From Oleiphilus messinensis (lineage in GTDB: Bacteria > Pseudomonadota > Gammaproteobacteria > Pseudomonadales > Oleiphilaceae): DNA of 64,000 bases. The first letter of the stretch is position 1. Each line of letters opens with the position of its first letter. The stretch spans positions 927,501-991,500 of the forward strand of contig NZ_CP021425.1 in NCBI RefSeq assembly GCF_002162375.1, in the 5' to 3' direction. The translations under genes were made by a program, and so were the position numbers. Below are positions 55,013-64,000 of the stretch, piece by piece. A model generated the notes under the pieces. That model was not told the DNA's origin. It saw only the letters and a program-made list of their open reading frames with translations, and ran no database searches.

Positions 55013-55208
55013 TAAAGCTATGGTTCCTTTAATTGGGTCAAAACAAGGCGTTTTTTCAAGGCCCTAAAAATACCTGATGCGAGGTTGAAAACCTATAGGC
55101 ACGATGTAAAAAACTCACGTTTTTACTTCTGTCAAAATCCCAGTATCAGTACAATAGCGCCCGTGTCCCTCCCGTCAATTTAGTGGTTCTGCCAAATAGG
55201 AGTAGAAA

Positions 55209-56090
55209 ATGAGCGTTGAAAATTCAACGAATGACTTGTCAACTGGGTGGTTTACCGAGGTTTTCCAGAATGAAGGTACGGCTTTTTCACTGAAAGTTAA
55301 AGCAAAACTGCATGAAGAGCAAAGCGAGTATCAAAAACTGGAGATTTATGAGACCGAAACATTTGGCAATCTCATGGTTATTGATGGGTGTGTCATGCTG
55401 ACCACTCGGGACAACTTTCTCTACCATGAAATGATGACGCATCCAGCATTGTTTACACACAAAAACCCGAAAAAGGTCGTGGTTATTGGCGGTGGGGATT
55501 GCGGTACGCTCAAAGAAGTTTTGAAACACCCTGGCGTGGAAGAAGCCTGGCAGGTTGAAATTGACGAGCGAGTTACGCGTCTCTCTGAGAAGTACTTTCC
55601 AGAGTTGTGTGAGTCCAATGAAGATCCACGAGCCAACTTCTTTTTTGGTGATGGTATTAAATGGATGGCTGACGCCGCGCCCAACTCGATTGATATTATT
55701 ATTGTCGATTCGACAGATCCCGTTGGTCCGGCAGAAGGTTTGTTTGCTGTCGACTTCTATCGAAATTGCATGGTCGCTTTACGGGAGGGGGGGATTGTCG
55801 TGCAACAAAGCGAGTCACCGTTGTTGCATACGGATAGCATCATCAAGAACGTACAGAAAGATATGCGTGATGCCGGGTTTGAGTCGGTCAGAACACTGCC
55901 GTTCCCACAACCGGTCTATCCTACAGGGTGGTGGAGTGCAACGATGGCCGGGAAGAACCATGTATTAAAGTACTTCCGAGAGGAAGATGCCGAGCAACGA
56001 CCTTTTGTCACCCGATACTACAACAAAAAAGTACATCAGGCTGCATTGGCGTTGCCGCAGTTCATGCGGGATATTTTACACACAGAGTAA
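55209..56090 (+). CDS. speE: Spermidine synthase (polyamine aminopropyltransferase)
   Basis: 293 aa. It transfers the aminopropyl group from decarboxylated SAM to putrescine. Motifs: WFTEVFQNEGTAFSLKVKAK, the nucleotide site KKVVVIGGGDCGTLKEVLKH, and the catalytic region IIIVDSTDPVGPAEGLFAVD. Preceding taggagtagaaa is the ribosome binding site. It is divergent from speA, consistent with the agmatine-to-putrescine-to-spermidine route; speB/aguAB and speD are not here. Confidence 0.94.
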   Translation: MSVENSTNDLSTGWFTEVFQNEGTAFSLKVKAKLHEEQSEYQKLEIYETETFGNLMVIDGCVMLTTRDNFLYHEMMTHPALFTHKNPKKVVVIGGGDCGTLKEVLKHPGVEEAWQVEIDERVTRLSEKYFPELCESNEDPRANFFFGDGIKWMADAAPNSIDIIIVDSTDPVGPAEGLFAVDFYRNCMVALREGGIVVQQSESPLLHTDSIIKNVQKDMRDAGFESVRTLPFPQPVYPTGWWSATMAGKNHVLKYFREEDAEQRPFVTRYYNKKVHQAALALPQFMRDILHTE

Positions 56091-56479
56091 TGCTGCCATC
56101 GATTTTTTCGAATGGTGCCCTGCTGGAGTCGTGCCTGCACGATTCCAGTTGCCTGCGTCAGCTTGGTTTATCTTAGCTACGGTCCATCTTTGTTCCACGC
56201 CTCGCCTTCGGTGATTGCTTCTATTTGCTTCATTTCTGTTCATTGAGCTGTGTTCATATTTGTGAAATATTGAAAAAGTGTGGTGAAATAATGAGCAGTG
56301 TGTGTCTATACTGAGGGTACGCATAGAGTGCGTTGTGTCGCCGAGTCCTGACCTACTGCAATGAACGGGTCTGTTTCGGTTGAAGATTCAGTGTACGCGC
56401 GGTCTCGCCAGATGTTTTTATCTCTGGCTTTAGGATCACGATAGCACCGAATTTAATCAGTTCAGTTGAGGTGTAGGTT
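56091..56479. other. Intergenic region between speE and the DUF6316 gene
   Basis: About 390 bp. No credible gene or terminator with T tract. The DUF6316 promoter is presumably within the last 200 bp. Confidence 0.4.
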
Positions 56480-56689
56480 ATGGTTGTGCGCGCTGGCGAG
56501 AAAGATAAAACCTGGTTCCGTGGTGATCGCTTTTATTCCATTCAAGGAGAGTGGTACTTTACCACACGAGAAGGCTCGGAAGAGGGGCCTTTCGGTTCCA
56601 AAAAAGAAGCTGAAATGGAGTTGCTGCTCTACATTCGACATGCTGACGATGATCTCTACTGCCGAGGTACAGAGCAGGCTGCGAATTAA
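56480..56689 (+). CDS. DUF6316 family small protein
   Basis: 69 aa. It matches the DUF6316 pattern of Pseudomonas-like bacteria: R-GEK-KTWFRGDRFYSIQGEWYF, TTREGSEEGPFGSKKEAEME and a C-terminal helix LLYIRH. Cytoplasmic; function unknown. The ATG has gaggtgtaggtt upstream. It is convergent with the PilZ gene. Confidence 0.83.
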   Translation: MVVRAGEKDKTWFRGDRFYSIQGEWYFTTREGSEEGPFGSKKEAEMELLLYIRHADDDLYCRGTEQAAN

Positions 56690-56718
56690 CGGCCTGCAGG
56701 ACCGAATGAGATCGCTGA

Positions 56719-57114
56719 TCAGATCAGTTTGTTGGCATATCGGGCCAGGAAAGATTTGGCATCTTCAGCGCACTGCAAAAACTCTACACCAATAGTGTAA
56801 TTTGATGTTGCGATAGCGTGATGGCGAACAATGGCAATCGTGGTCAACGTTTTGTGAATACCCTGATAATAAACGCTGATCTCAAGTTTGACTTTAGCGT
56901 TTATGTTTACCGGGGTGCCCACACTCAGCATTGCCCCGGACTCGGAAATGTTAATGGTTTTTGCATCCACATATTCGCCGGATAGTTGTTGTATCCGAGC
57001 TCGCCATCGAGCGGCCCGTCTTGGGTGGCGCCGTCCTTCATCGGATTGATGCTCTGTAGATAGAATCGCATCTGTTAAGTCTTGAGTCATGACTACAGCA
57101 CCGTTTTCCTGCAT
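56719..57114 (-). CDS. PilZ domain protein
   Basis: 131 aa with a single PilZ domain (about 28-125). Both c-di-GMP contact motifs are present: the RxxxR region RRHPRRAARWRARI and the second motif INISESGAML. It is likely a c-di-GMP effector for motility, adhesion or polysaccharide. The first eight residues precede an internal ATG (MTQDL), which is an alternative start. The nearby GGDEF-EAL protein is 24 kb away, so no direct link is implied. Confidence 0.88.
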   Translation of the reverse strand: MQENGAVVMTQDLTDAILSTEHQSDEGRRHPRRAARWRARIQQLSGEYVDAKTINISESGAMLSVGTPVNINAKVKLEISVYYQGIHKTLTTIAIVRHHAIATSNYTIGVEFLQCAEDAKSFLARYANKLI

Positions 57115-57292
57115 TCAATCTTGACCTTTGTAATCAAACGTTAGTGTTAAGTGAGCCACCGTGTGTGTCTGGGGGCTGGGAATTTCAAGTGCCCACTATA
57201 GAGCATATTAGCGTCACAAAAAATGGCGGTTTGGTATGTCTTGAGGGTGGGATTTGTTACGGAAGTGGATTGCTTTGTGTGATTTGTGTCAC

Positions 57293-57323
57293 AAAAAAGA
57301 AAAGGCACCGAATGGTGCCTTTT
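57293..57323 (-). terminator. amtB terminator
   Basis: On the minus strand, aaaggcacc / ggtgccttt with a four-base loop is followed by a T-rich tract (T4 then CT6). It lies 27 bases after the amtB stop. Confidence 0.88.
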
Positions 57324-57349
57324 CTGTGTTGCTTGCGTTACTGCGAAGC

Positions 57350-58627
57350 TTATTTGTTACAGAATTCAGGATAGGCTTCCATTCCACATTCTGCCAAATC
57401 AACACCTTCGTACTCTTCTTCTTCGCTAACACGGATACCCATGATCGCTTTCAGTACGCCCCAGACAATCAAGCTGGTTACGAATACCCAGACAAAGATG
57501 GTTACCGCACCAAGCGCTTGTGCTGCGTATGACGCACCATCGTTAGTTGCTGGAACAACCATCAGACCAAACAGACCTACAACACCGTGTACTGAGATTG
57601 CGCCAACTGGATCATCAATTTTCAGCTTGTCCAGCGTCACAATGGAGAAGACTACGATGATGCCGCCTACTGCACCGATTATGGTAGCCGCCAGAGCTGT
57701 TGGCGTAGAAGGTTCTGCCGTGATCGCAACCAGACCTGCCAGTGCACCGTTCAACAGCATGGTGAGATCCGCTTTACCGAACATCAGGCGTGCGGTGATC
57801 AGTGCTGCAATCGCACCACCCGCTGCAGCTGCGTTCGTGTTCAGGAAAACCATTGCGACAGAGTGCGCATTTGATGCATCGCCCAGCTTCAGAACTGAAC
57901 CACCGTTAAAGCCGAACCATCCCATCCACAGAATGAATGTACCCAGCGTCGCCAGTGGCAGGTTCGCACCAGGAATCGCGTTTACTTGACCGTTTGAAGT
58001 GTATTTGCCTTTACGTGCACCCAGCAACAGTACGCCTGCTAGTGCTGCAGCAGCACCTGCCATGTGTACGATACCGGAACCTGCGAAATCAGAGAAACCA
58101 ACTGCATCATCACCTGAGCCAACTTCCAGTGCGTACAAACCTAATACTTCGTTGCCGCCCCAAGTCCATGAACCTTCCATTGGGTAAATGAAACCGGTCA
58201 TGACGACTGCGAATGCCAGGAATGCCCACAGTTTCATGCGCTCGGCAACAGCACCGGATACGATAGACATGGCCGTTGCTACAAACACAACCTGGAAGAA
58301 GAAGTCAGATGCAGCAGAATATTCTGAATCGCCATCGAACCCTTTTTCTGCAGAACTGCTCAGAACTGATGGCAGGTCAAATGCTTCGATGCCTGACAGG
58401 AAGTAACCACCGCCATACATAATCGCGTAACCGCAAACCAGATACATAATGGAAGAGATCGCAAACAGAGCGACGTTTTTGGTCAGAATCTCGGTGGTGT
58501 TTTTAGCACGAACCAAACCCGCCTCGAGCATGGCAAAACCGGCTGCCATCCACATTACAAGTGCGCCGCACACCAAGAAGTAAAAAGTATCAATTGCGTA
58601 TTGCAATTCAAAGATGTTGTTTTCCAT
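57350..58627 (-). CDS. amtB: Ammonium transporter AmtB
   Basis: 425 aa from the ATG at 58627 with GGAGGG upstream (the frame extends five codons further). Eleven membrane helices are expected. Amt signatures: NNIFELQYAIDTFYFLVCGA, FAMLEAGLVRAKNTTEIL, the SGxVHxAGxxAALxG segment SGIVHMAGAAAALAGVLLLG with conserved His, and ISVHGVVGLFGLMVV. It imports ammonium and, with GlnK directly upstream, forms the classical glnK-amtB nitrogen-regulated operon. Confidence 0.95.
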   Translation of the reverse strand: MENNIFELQYAIDTFYFLVCGALVMWMAAGFAMLEAGLVRAKNTTEILTKNVALFAISSIMYLVCGYAIMYGGGYFLSGIEAFDLPSVLSSSAEKGFDGDSEYSAASDFFFQVVFVATAMSIVSGAVAERMKLWAFLAFAVVMTGFIYPMEGSWTWGGNEVLGLYALEVGSGDDAVGFSDFAGSGIVHMAGAAAALAGVLLLGARKGKYTSNGQVNAIPGANLPLATLGTFILWMGWFGFNGGSVLKLGDASNAHSVAMVFLNTNAAAAGGAIAALITARLMFGKADLTMLLNGALAGLVAITAEPSTPTALAATIIGAVGGIIVVFSIVTLDKLKIDDPVGAISVHGVVGLFGLMVVPATNDGASYAAQALGAVTIFVWVFVTSLIVWGVLKAIMGIRVSEEEEYEGVDLAECGMEAYPEFCNK

Positions 58628-58729
58628 GAAAGCCCTCCGCACTAGGCTTATATTGTTCTAAATTGTGATTTCTAAGTTAATTTCGGAGCCTGATTGCGCT
58701 GATCAAAATCGAGCAATCGAACTTCTGAA

Positions 58730-59516
<787 letters not shown>

Positions 59517-59777
59517 GTGATTACACCACAGCAGTTGTTGAACAATCTTAATGAGCATCTGGGAAATATCTTGCCGGACGCGGCCAAGCAAGCCCAGGAA
59601 GATGTTCACAATAATGTAAAAGTATTAGTTGCCGGTATGCTTTCCCGCCTGGATCTTGTTACGCGGGAAGAATATGAGGTGCAAATGGCCGTGCTGCGGA
59701 AAACACGAGAAAAAGTGGATATGCTGGAACGCCAGGTGGCAGAGCTTGAAAAGCGGGTGAGTGCAACTCAGCCGTAA
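59517..59777 (+). CDS. ubiK: Ubiquinone biosynthesis accessory factor UbiK
   Basis: 86 aa from the GTG at 59517, six bases after GGAGGG; the open frame's upstream ATG overlaps that binding site and is unlikely. The BMFP/YqiC family layout is present: LLNNLNEHLGNILPDAAKQA, then MLSRLDLVTREEYEVQMAVL and a C-terminal coiled coil (VDMLERQVAELEKRVSA). UbiK assists the aerobic Ubi complex. The position next to comM and glnK/amtB is the same as in Pseudomonas. Confidence 0.93.
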   Translation: MITPQQLLNNLNEHLGNILPDAAKQAQEDVHNNVKVLVAGMLSRLDLVTREEYEVQMAVLRKTREKVDMLERQVAELEKRVSATQP

Positions 59778-59858
59778 ACGATCTGATCGCGCGGAACCCG
59801 ATACGTGCAGTCGATCGGGAATGGAAGTTAACAAAGTGCCAGGGAAGGAATCTAGAAA

Positions 59859-61388
59859 ATGAGTGTATCTATTGTTTACACAAGAGCGCAGGTGGGGCTC
59901 GGAGCTCCATTGGTAAGTGTTGAAACCCATATTGCGAATGGCTTGCCCGGCCTATCGATTGTAGGGTTGCCCGAAGCAGCCGTCAGAGAGAGTAAGGATC
60001 GGGTAAAAAGCGCCATGTTGAATGCCGGGTTCGATTACCCCGCCCGAAGAATTACCGTTAACCTGGCTCCTGCAGATCTCCCAAAGGAAGGGGGGCGGTA
60101 CGATTTAGCCATTGCTATTGGCATCATGGCTGCAAGCGGACAGATACCGGTTGAAGCGCTTTCTGAGTTGGAATTTATCGGTGAGCTGGCGCTTACGGGG
60201 CATGTTCGTGCAGTTAAGAGCGTATTGCCTAGCGTTATTACGGGGGCAAAACAGGGGCGGAAGATCGTGCTGCCAGCGACCAATCAGAGTGAAGCATTGT
60301 TGTGTGAGGGAGCAGAGATTGTACCCGTACGGCATATTCATCAAGTGTTCCAGTTTTTAACCGGGGAAATTCCATTTCCCGAACCTGACCCTGTTGTTTA
60401 CCCGGAGCAGACAGGCTCCAGCGAATACCCCGATTTGGCTGATGTCGTTGGGCAATTTCAGGCAAAACGTGCGCTCGAGATCGCGGCAGCAGGGGGGCAT
60501 CATTTATTGTTTTATGGTCCGCCAGGCACCGGTAAAAGCATGTTGGCCTCGCGCTTGCCGGGAATTTTGCCCCAGCTCACTCAGGACGAGGCGATTTCAG
60601 TGGCTTCAGTTCGCTCCGTAGCAAATCAGTCTGCGGGCGATAATGTTGAATACAGGCAGTGGCGCAAAAGGCCCTATAGAGACCCGCATCACTCTGCTTC
60701 ATCGGTTGCACTGGTGGGGGGCGGCAGTGTACCGCGTCCCGGAGAGGTATCATTGGCCCATCATGGTGTTTTGTTCCTTGATGAATTGCCTGAATTTGAC
60801 CGGAAGGTGCTGGAGGTGTTGCGAGAGCCTTTGGAAACGGGGCATATCGCAATTTCCCGGGCATCGGGGAAGTTAACATTCCCTGCACGTTTCCAGCTGG
60901 TTGCGGCGATGAACCCTTGCCCGTGTGGTTACGCCGGCCATCCTGCTATTTCCTGTACTGATACTCCTGCCCAAGTGGCCCGTTACCGCAATAAAATATC
61001 AGGGCCATTGCTGGATCGCTTTGATTTACAGGTTGAGGTTCCGGCGCAGGATGTGCGGGTATTTACCCAAAAATCGACAACATCCCGTGAGGAGAGCAGC
61101 CAGTCGGTTGCGCGCAGAGTTGCGGCTGCGAGAGCCATTCAGAGGGCTCGGGGTGGTTTGAATTCGGTATTGTCTGGCAAAGCGCTGGATGAAAGTTGCG
61201 AGCTTGAAGGGGACGCTCAAATGATTCTGGAGTCTGCCGTTGATCGCTTGGGGATGTCCGCCAGAGCACTTCACCGTATAATGCGTGTGGCAAGAACGAT
61301 CGCAGACTTGTCGGAAGAACAGAAAATAACTTCAACGCATCTGTCTGAGGCTTTGGCGTACCGTAAGTTGGATCGCCGGCCGAATTGA
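59859..61388 (+). CDS. comM: ComM/YifB Mg-chelatase-like AAA+ ATPase
   Basis: 509 aa. N-terminal YifB domain (VETHIANGLPGLSIVGLPEA, VKSAMLNAGFDYPARRITVN, LAPADLPKEGGRYDLAIAIG), central AAA+ domain with Walker A LFYGPPGTGKSMLASR (about 220) and Walker B LFLDELPEF, and a C-terminal Mg-chelatase subdomain (RALHRIMRVARTIADL). In Vibrio, ComM is a branch-migration helicase used in natural transformation; other gammaproteobacteria also carry it. Intact. Confidence 0.95.
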   Translation: MSVSIVYTRAQVGLGAPLVSVETHIANGLPGLSIVGLPEAAVRESKDRVKSAMLNAGFDYPARRITVNLAPADLPKEGGRYDLAIAIGIMAASGQIPVEALSELEFIGELALTGHVRAVKSVLPSVITGAKQGRKIVLPATNQSEALLCEGAEIVPVRHIHQVFQFLTGEIPFPEPDPVVYPEQTGSSEYPDLADVVGQFQAKRALEIAAAGGHHLLFYGPPGTGKSMLASRLPGILPQLTQDEAISVASVRSVANQSAGDNVEYRQWRKRPYRDPHHSASSVALVGGGSVPRPGEVSLAHHGVLFLDELPEFDRKVLEVLREPLETGHIAISRASGKLTFPARFQLVAAMNPCPCGYAGHPAISCTDTPAQVARYRNKISGPLLDRFDLQVEVPAQDVRVFTQKSTTSREESSQSVARRVAAARAIQRARGGLNSVLSGKALDESCELEGDAQMILESAVDRLGMSARALHRIMRVARTIADLSEEQKITSTHLSEALAYRKLDRRPN

Positions 61389-61473
61389 GTACTGATTTAA
61401 GGTCGGGATGGCGTTGGTGCCGGGGGAAGTGAGTGTGGTTTCTGGAATAACGTTTTATCATTTGGGTTAGTAA

Positions 61474-62589
61474 ATGAAAGTTTTGCATGTCTATCGTACT
61501 TATTTTCCTGATACCCAGGGCGGCCTGGAGGAAGTCGTCCGTCAAATATGTTTTAACACAAAGTCACTCGGCGTTGAGAGTCGGGTCTTTACTCTGGCGA
61601 CAAGCGGTGAGCCTTCTGTTGTCCACAGGCCGGAAGCAGATGTCTATCGATTCAATCAAACATTTGAAATTGCTTCGTGTGGCGTTGCGTTAAGTGCGTT
61701 CAATGGATTCAAGCGATTGGTGGAGTGGGCTGATGTGGTTCATGTACATTTTCCATGGCCATTTGCTGATCTTTTGTGTTTATTGGTACGCTTTGATAAG
61801 CCGCTGATTGTCACTTACCACTCTGACATTGTTCGGCAAAGAGGTTTGCGTACCTTTTATAACCCCATGATGCATACCCTGTTACGCCGGGCAAATCGAA
61901 TCATTGCGACTTCTCCTCAGTATGTCGAGACCAGTCCTGTTTTGAAAATGTACCGCGATCGTGTCGCGGTTGTACCCATTGGTCTGGATGAAAATGTGCA
62001 TCCTGAAGTCTCTGAAAGCGAAGTGGGCGCGATCAAGGAATTGGTCGGCGATGATTTCTTTTTGTTTGTTGGTGTGCTGCGTTATTACAAAGGTCTGTCT
62101 TTCCTCATTGACGCTGTATCCGGAACGAATATCAAGATCGTCATCGCGGGTGATGGGCCAGAGAGTAATCAACTGCGTTTTCAGGCCTTGTCATTGGGGG
62201 CAGAAAATGTGCAGTTTCTGGGTTATGTTTCAGATAATGAGAAAATAGCATTGATGAACCTGACCCGAGGGATTGTCTTTCCATCTCACCTTCGCTCTGA
62301 AGCTTTTGGTGTCACCCTGCTTGAAGGTGCCATGTATTCCAAACCGCTCATTTCTGCTGACATTGGCACTGGAGCTAACTATGTTAATGAACATGGCGTA
62401 ACCGGGGTTGTTGTTCCACCTGCAGACCCTCAGGCGTTGCGTATGGCATTGCTGCAATTACTGGAATTTCCCGAGCGCTCAATGCAGATGGGGCGCGCAG
62501 CAAGAGATCGATTTGAACGGTTATTCACCGGCCAGAAAATGGGGGCATCCTATTTGGAGCACTATGAAGCCGTCTGCGCTTCAGCTTGA
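61474..62589 (+). CDS. Glycosyltransferase family 4 protein
   Basis: 371 aa GT-B enzyme. N-terminal acceptor domain (MKVLHVYRTYFPDTQGGLEE with VVRQIC), then the C-terminal donor domain with FLFVGVLRYYKGLSFLIDAV, IVIAGDGPESNQLR and the EX7E motif SEAFGVTLLEGAMYSKP. It likely adds a sugar from a nucleotide-sugar donor during surface polysaccharide synthesis; donor and acceptor are not deducible. No other polysaccharide gene adjoins it here. Confidence 0.92.
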   Translation: MKVLHVYRTYFPDTQGGLEEVVRQICFNTKSLGVESRVFTLATSGEPSVVHRPEADVYRFNQTFEIASCGVALSAFNGFKRLVEWADVVHVHFPWPFADLLCLLVRFDKPLIVTYHSDIVRQRGLRTFYNPMMHTLLRRANRIIATSPQYVETSPVLKMYRDRVAVVPIGLDENVHPEVSESEVGAIKELVGDDFFLFVGVLRYYKGLSFLIDAVSGTNIKIVIAGDGPESNQLRFQALSLGAENVQFLGYVSDNEKIALMNLTRGIVFPSHLRSEAFGVTLLEGAMYSKPLISADIGTGANYVNEHGVTGVVVPPADPQALRMALLQLLEFPERSMQMGRAARDRFERLFTGQKMGASYLEHYEAVCASA

Positions 62590-63204
62590 TAACGCGGTTT
62601 ATACTGCATACCTGCCGTTGCTTTGGGCGGGCCGTTTGCCTGCCTCGGTCCAGTTTTAAAAATACTATTGTGGAGCGGGTCAAAAAAAAATACGTATTTT
62701 GTCGTCTGGGGGTTGAAAAAATTTCCCACGCCCATATTCTTGGAGGGGCTTTTAGAGCACGTTAAATGATATGGCTTGGTTAAAAGATGAGCAGAAAGTT
62801 GCGTAAAAGGTCTTTGGGCGTGTAAAATACGGCCTCCAAAAATTACGCTTCCCACCTCATAGTCATATTAACAGGAAGTCATATCGACAGGAATTTTGTA
62901 GCGATTATGGAGACATTATAACGACTAGGGTGTCATTTTAGCGGTCGTGGAGGCAGTTGCCGTGTTTGGTGAATTGCCGGAATCGCTTCAAGAACATCGT
63001 CAGTGCGTGCAGCCCACTGGGTGGCGTATTGAGCGTGATAGTGTCGAAAAACGGGACTTAAAGTCAGAATACCGATCACCAATTGTGTCGGTAAACTGTG
63101 TTATTAGGTACCGGGATATAGGTAACATCAGCTGATTGCTGTCATCAATGCGATGTTCAAGGAACCTGATGAAGTTTTAACCCCAATTATAGCGATTCTC
63201 ATTA
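62590..63204. other. Intergenic region before the type I secretion gene
   Basis: About 615 bp with AT-rich stretches and no convincing gene; a 62-codon plus-strand frame at 62947-63135 lacks a ribosome binding site and any family. At 62861-62892 a 16-bp tandem pair occurs (agtcatattaacagga, agtcatatcgacagga). The transporter promoter is probably in the last 250 bp. Confidence 0.4.
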
Positions 63205-64000
63205 ATGAAACCCGATAGCAACAAATCCGATCTTCAGAAAGTATTGGGACTTTGCAAAATGTCCTTCATCATCGTAGGGCTTTTCAGTCTGTGTATTAAC
63301 TTGCTGATGCTCACGCCAGCCATGTACATGTTGCAGGTTTATGATCGCGTCGTAACCAGTGGTAGCCATTCAACACTGGTGATGCTGACTTTGATCATGG
63401 TCTTGATGATGCTCACCATCGCAGGACTGGAATGGGTTCGATCGCAGATTTTGGTCCGGGTCAGTACCAAAATGGAAAGCTTGATGAATACCCGGCTGTT
63501 TAATGCTTCTTTCAAGCAGGCATTATACAGTGGTGGCGCAAACAGCAATGGTCAGCCTCTATCTGATCTGACTCAGTTGCGTCAATTTATGACTGGCAAC
63601 GGCTTGTTTGCATTCTTTGATGCGCCCTGGTTACCAATTTATATCGCAGTTATGTTCATCTTCCACCCTTTGTTTGGCTGGGTCGGCGTGTTTAGTGCGA
63701 TTTTGTTGGGTTGTTTAGCGGTAGCCAATGAAAAACTCACTCGTAAACTGTTAACGGATGCTAACAAAGAAGCAATGGGCGCGCAGGCTTACGTCGCGAA
63801 GAATCTGCGAAATGCGGAAGTTATCGAATCAATGGGCATGTTGGAAAATGTACGTGACCGTTGGGTGGAAAAGAATCGCCTGGTATTGGCCCTGCAATCC
63901 GTAGCAAGTCGCCGAGCCGGGTTAATGACGTCTATCTCGAAGAGTACCCGACTCCTGGTGCAATCCCTGATTCTTGGAGTGGGTGCCTATCTGGTTATCG
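63205..64000 (+). CDS. Type I secretion ABC permease/ATPase, PrtD-like (partial, runs off the window)
   Basis: The ATG at 63205 opens a frame with no stop through 64000 (265 codons visible). The visible part is the membrane domain of a T1SS exporter: FIIVGLFSLCINLLMLTPAM, YMLQVYDRVVTSGSHSTL, FFDAPWLPIYIAVMFIFHPL. This is the PrtD/HasD/AprD group (no N-terminal C39 peptidase domain). The ATPase domain and partner HlyD/TolC genes lie beyond the window. It would export RTX-type proteins. The ribosome binding site is weak. Confidence 0.9.
   Translation, partial: MKPDSNKSDLQKVLGLCKMSFIIVGLFSLCINLLMLTPAMYMLQVYDRVVTSGSHSTLVMLTLIMVLMMLTIAGLEWVRSQILVRVSTKMESLMNTRLFNASFKQALYSGGANSNGQPLSDLTQLRQFMTGNGLFAFFDAPWLPIYIAVMFIFHPLFGWVGVFSAILLGCLAVANEKLTRKLLTDANKEAMGAQAYVAKNLRNAEVIESMGMLENVRDRWVEKNRLVLALQSVASRRAGLMTSISKSTRLLVQSLILGVGAYLVI

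Noticed and set aside
62947-63135. 62-aa plus-strand frame before the exporter gene
   Set aside because: No ribosome binding site, no family resemblance, low plausibility.

Overview
The window is about 64 kb of chromosome from a heterotrophic, probably marine or aquatic gammaproteobacterium. This rests on the gammaproteobacterial 23S/5S rRNA, the divergent argP/argO pair, glnK-amtB lying back to back with ubiK and comM (the Pseudomonas-type order), speA, a TonB receptor, T6SS Hcp proteins, c-di-GMP and PilZ signalling, and a PrtD-like type I exporter. Genus cannot be fixed by reading; an Oceanospirillales/Marinobacter/Ketobacter-like lineage is a guess. Almost all genes look intact, and the only mobile element recognised is one complete IS4-family insertion sequence.

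Layout. 1-3270: end of an rRNA operon (ITS, 23S, 5S, terminator). 3.4-6.4 kb: an L7/L12-like-domain protein, a GntR/FCD regulator and a cardiolipin synthase. 6.4-12.2 kb: a minus-strand branched-chain amino acid catabolic operon (amino acid dehydrogenase, E1 alpha, E1 beta, E2) with an AraC-type regulator upstream. 12.3-18.8 kb: a small-peptide gene, a DUF1439 lipoprotein, small membrane proteins, a DUF1722 protein overlapping a YbfF-like esterase, a DEDDh exonuclease, an LCM-type methyltransferase and small conserved proteins. 19.0-24.9 kb: ergothioneine genes egtB-egtD followed by an AlbA_2/coiled-coil gene, then thioesterase, GNAT, NADPH oxidoreductase and CBS proteins. 25.1-33.2 kb: a phytase-like lipoprotein convergent with a TonB receptor, and a Cache-HAMP-PAS-GGDEF-EAL protein. 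33.5-40.5 kb: two orphan hcp copies, a universal stress protein, a periplasmic binding protein divergent from a chemoreceptor, and a phosphomannomutase. 40.6-42.2 kb: the IS4 element with 8-bp target duplication. 42.2-49.8 kb: fructosamine kinase, CPA antiporter, TcdA, ArgP/ArgO and an acyl-CoA dehydrogenase. 49.8-53.1 kb: a 1.4-kb apparently noncoding region with three related small-RNA units, then an AraC-type regulator and a GST. 53.1-64 kb: speA/speE, DUF6316 and PilZ proteins, glnK-amtB, ubiK, comM, a glycosyltransferase and the start of a type I secretion ABC transporter.

The most interesting item is at 50037-50735. On the minus strand, three tandem units each start with the same 19-nt sequence about 7 nt after a plausible -10 box, carry a different middle hairpin, share a UGCUUAC box and end in a strong hairpin plus U tract. 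They look like paralogous Rho-terminated sRNAs of about 90-110 nt. Two of the three promoters carry paired GTC-N6/7-GACC sites spaced 21-22 bp, and the same 14-mer occurs directly before the neighbouring AraC-type gene. This suggests an undescribed AraC-regulated sRNA family; the sRNA and regulon claims are inferences from pattern alone.

Start codons were adjusted from the longest open frame wherever a clear ribosome binding site supported a downstream start; this is stated per gene.
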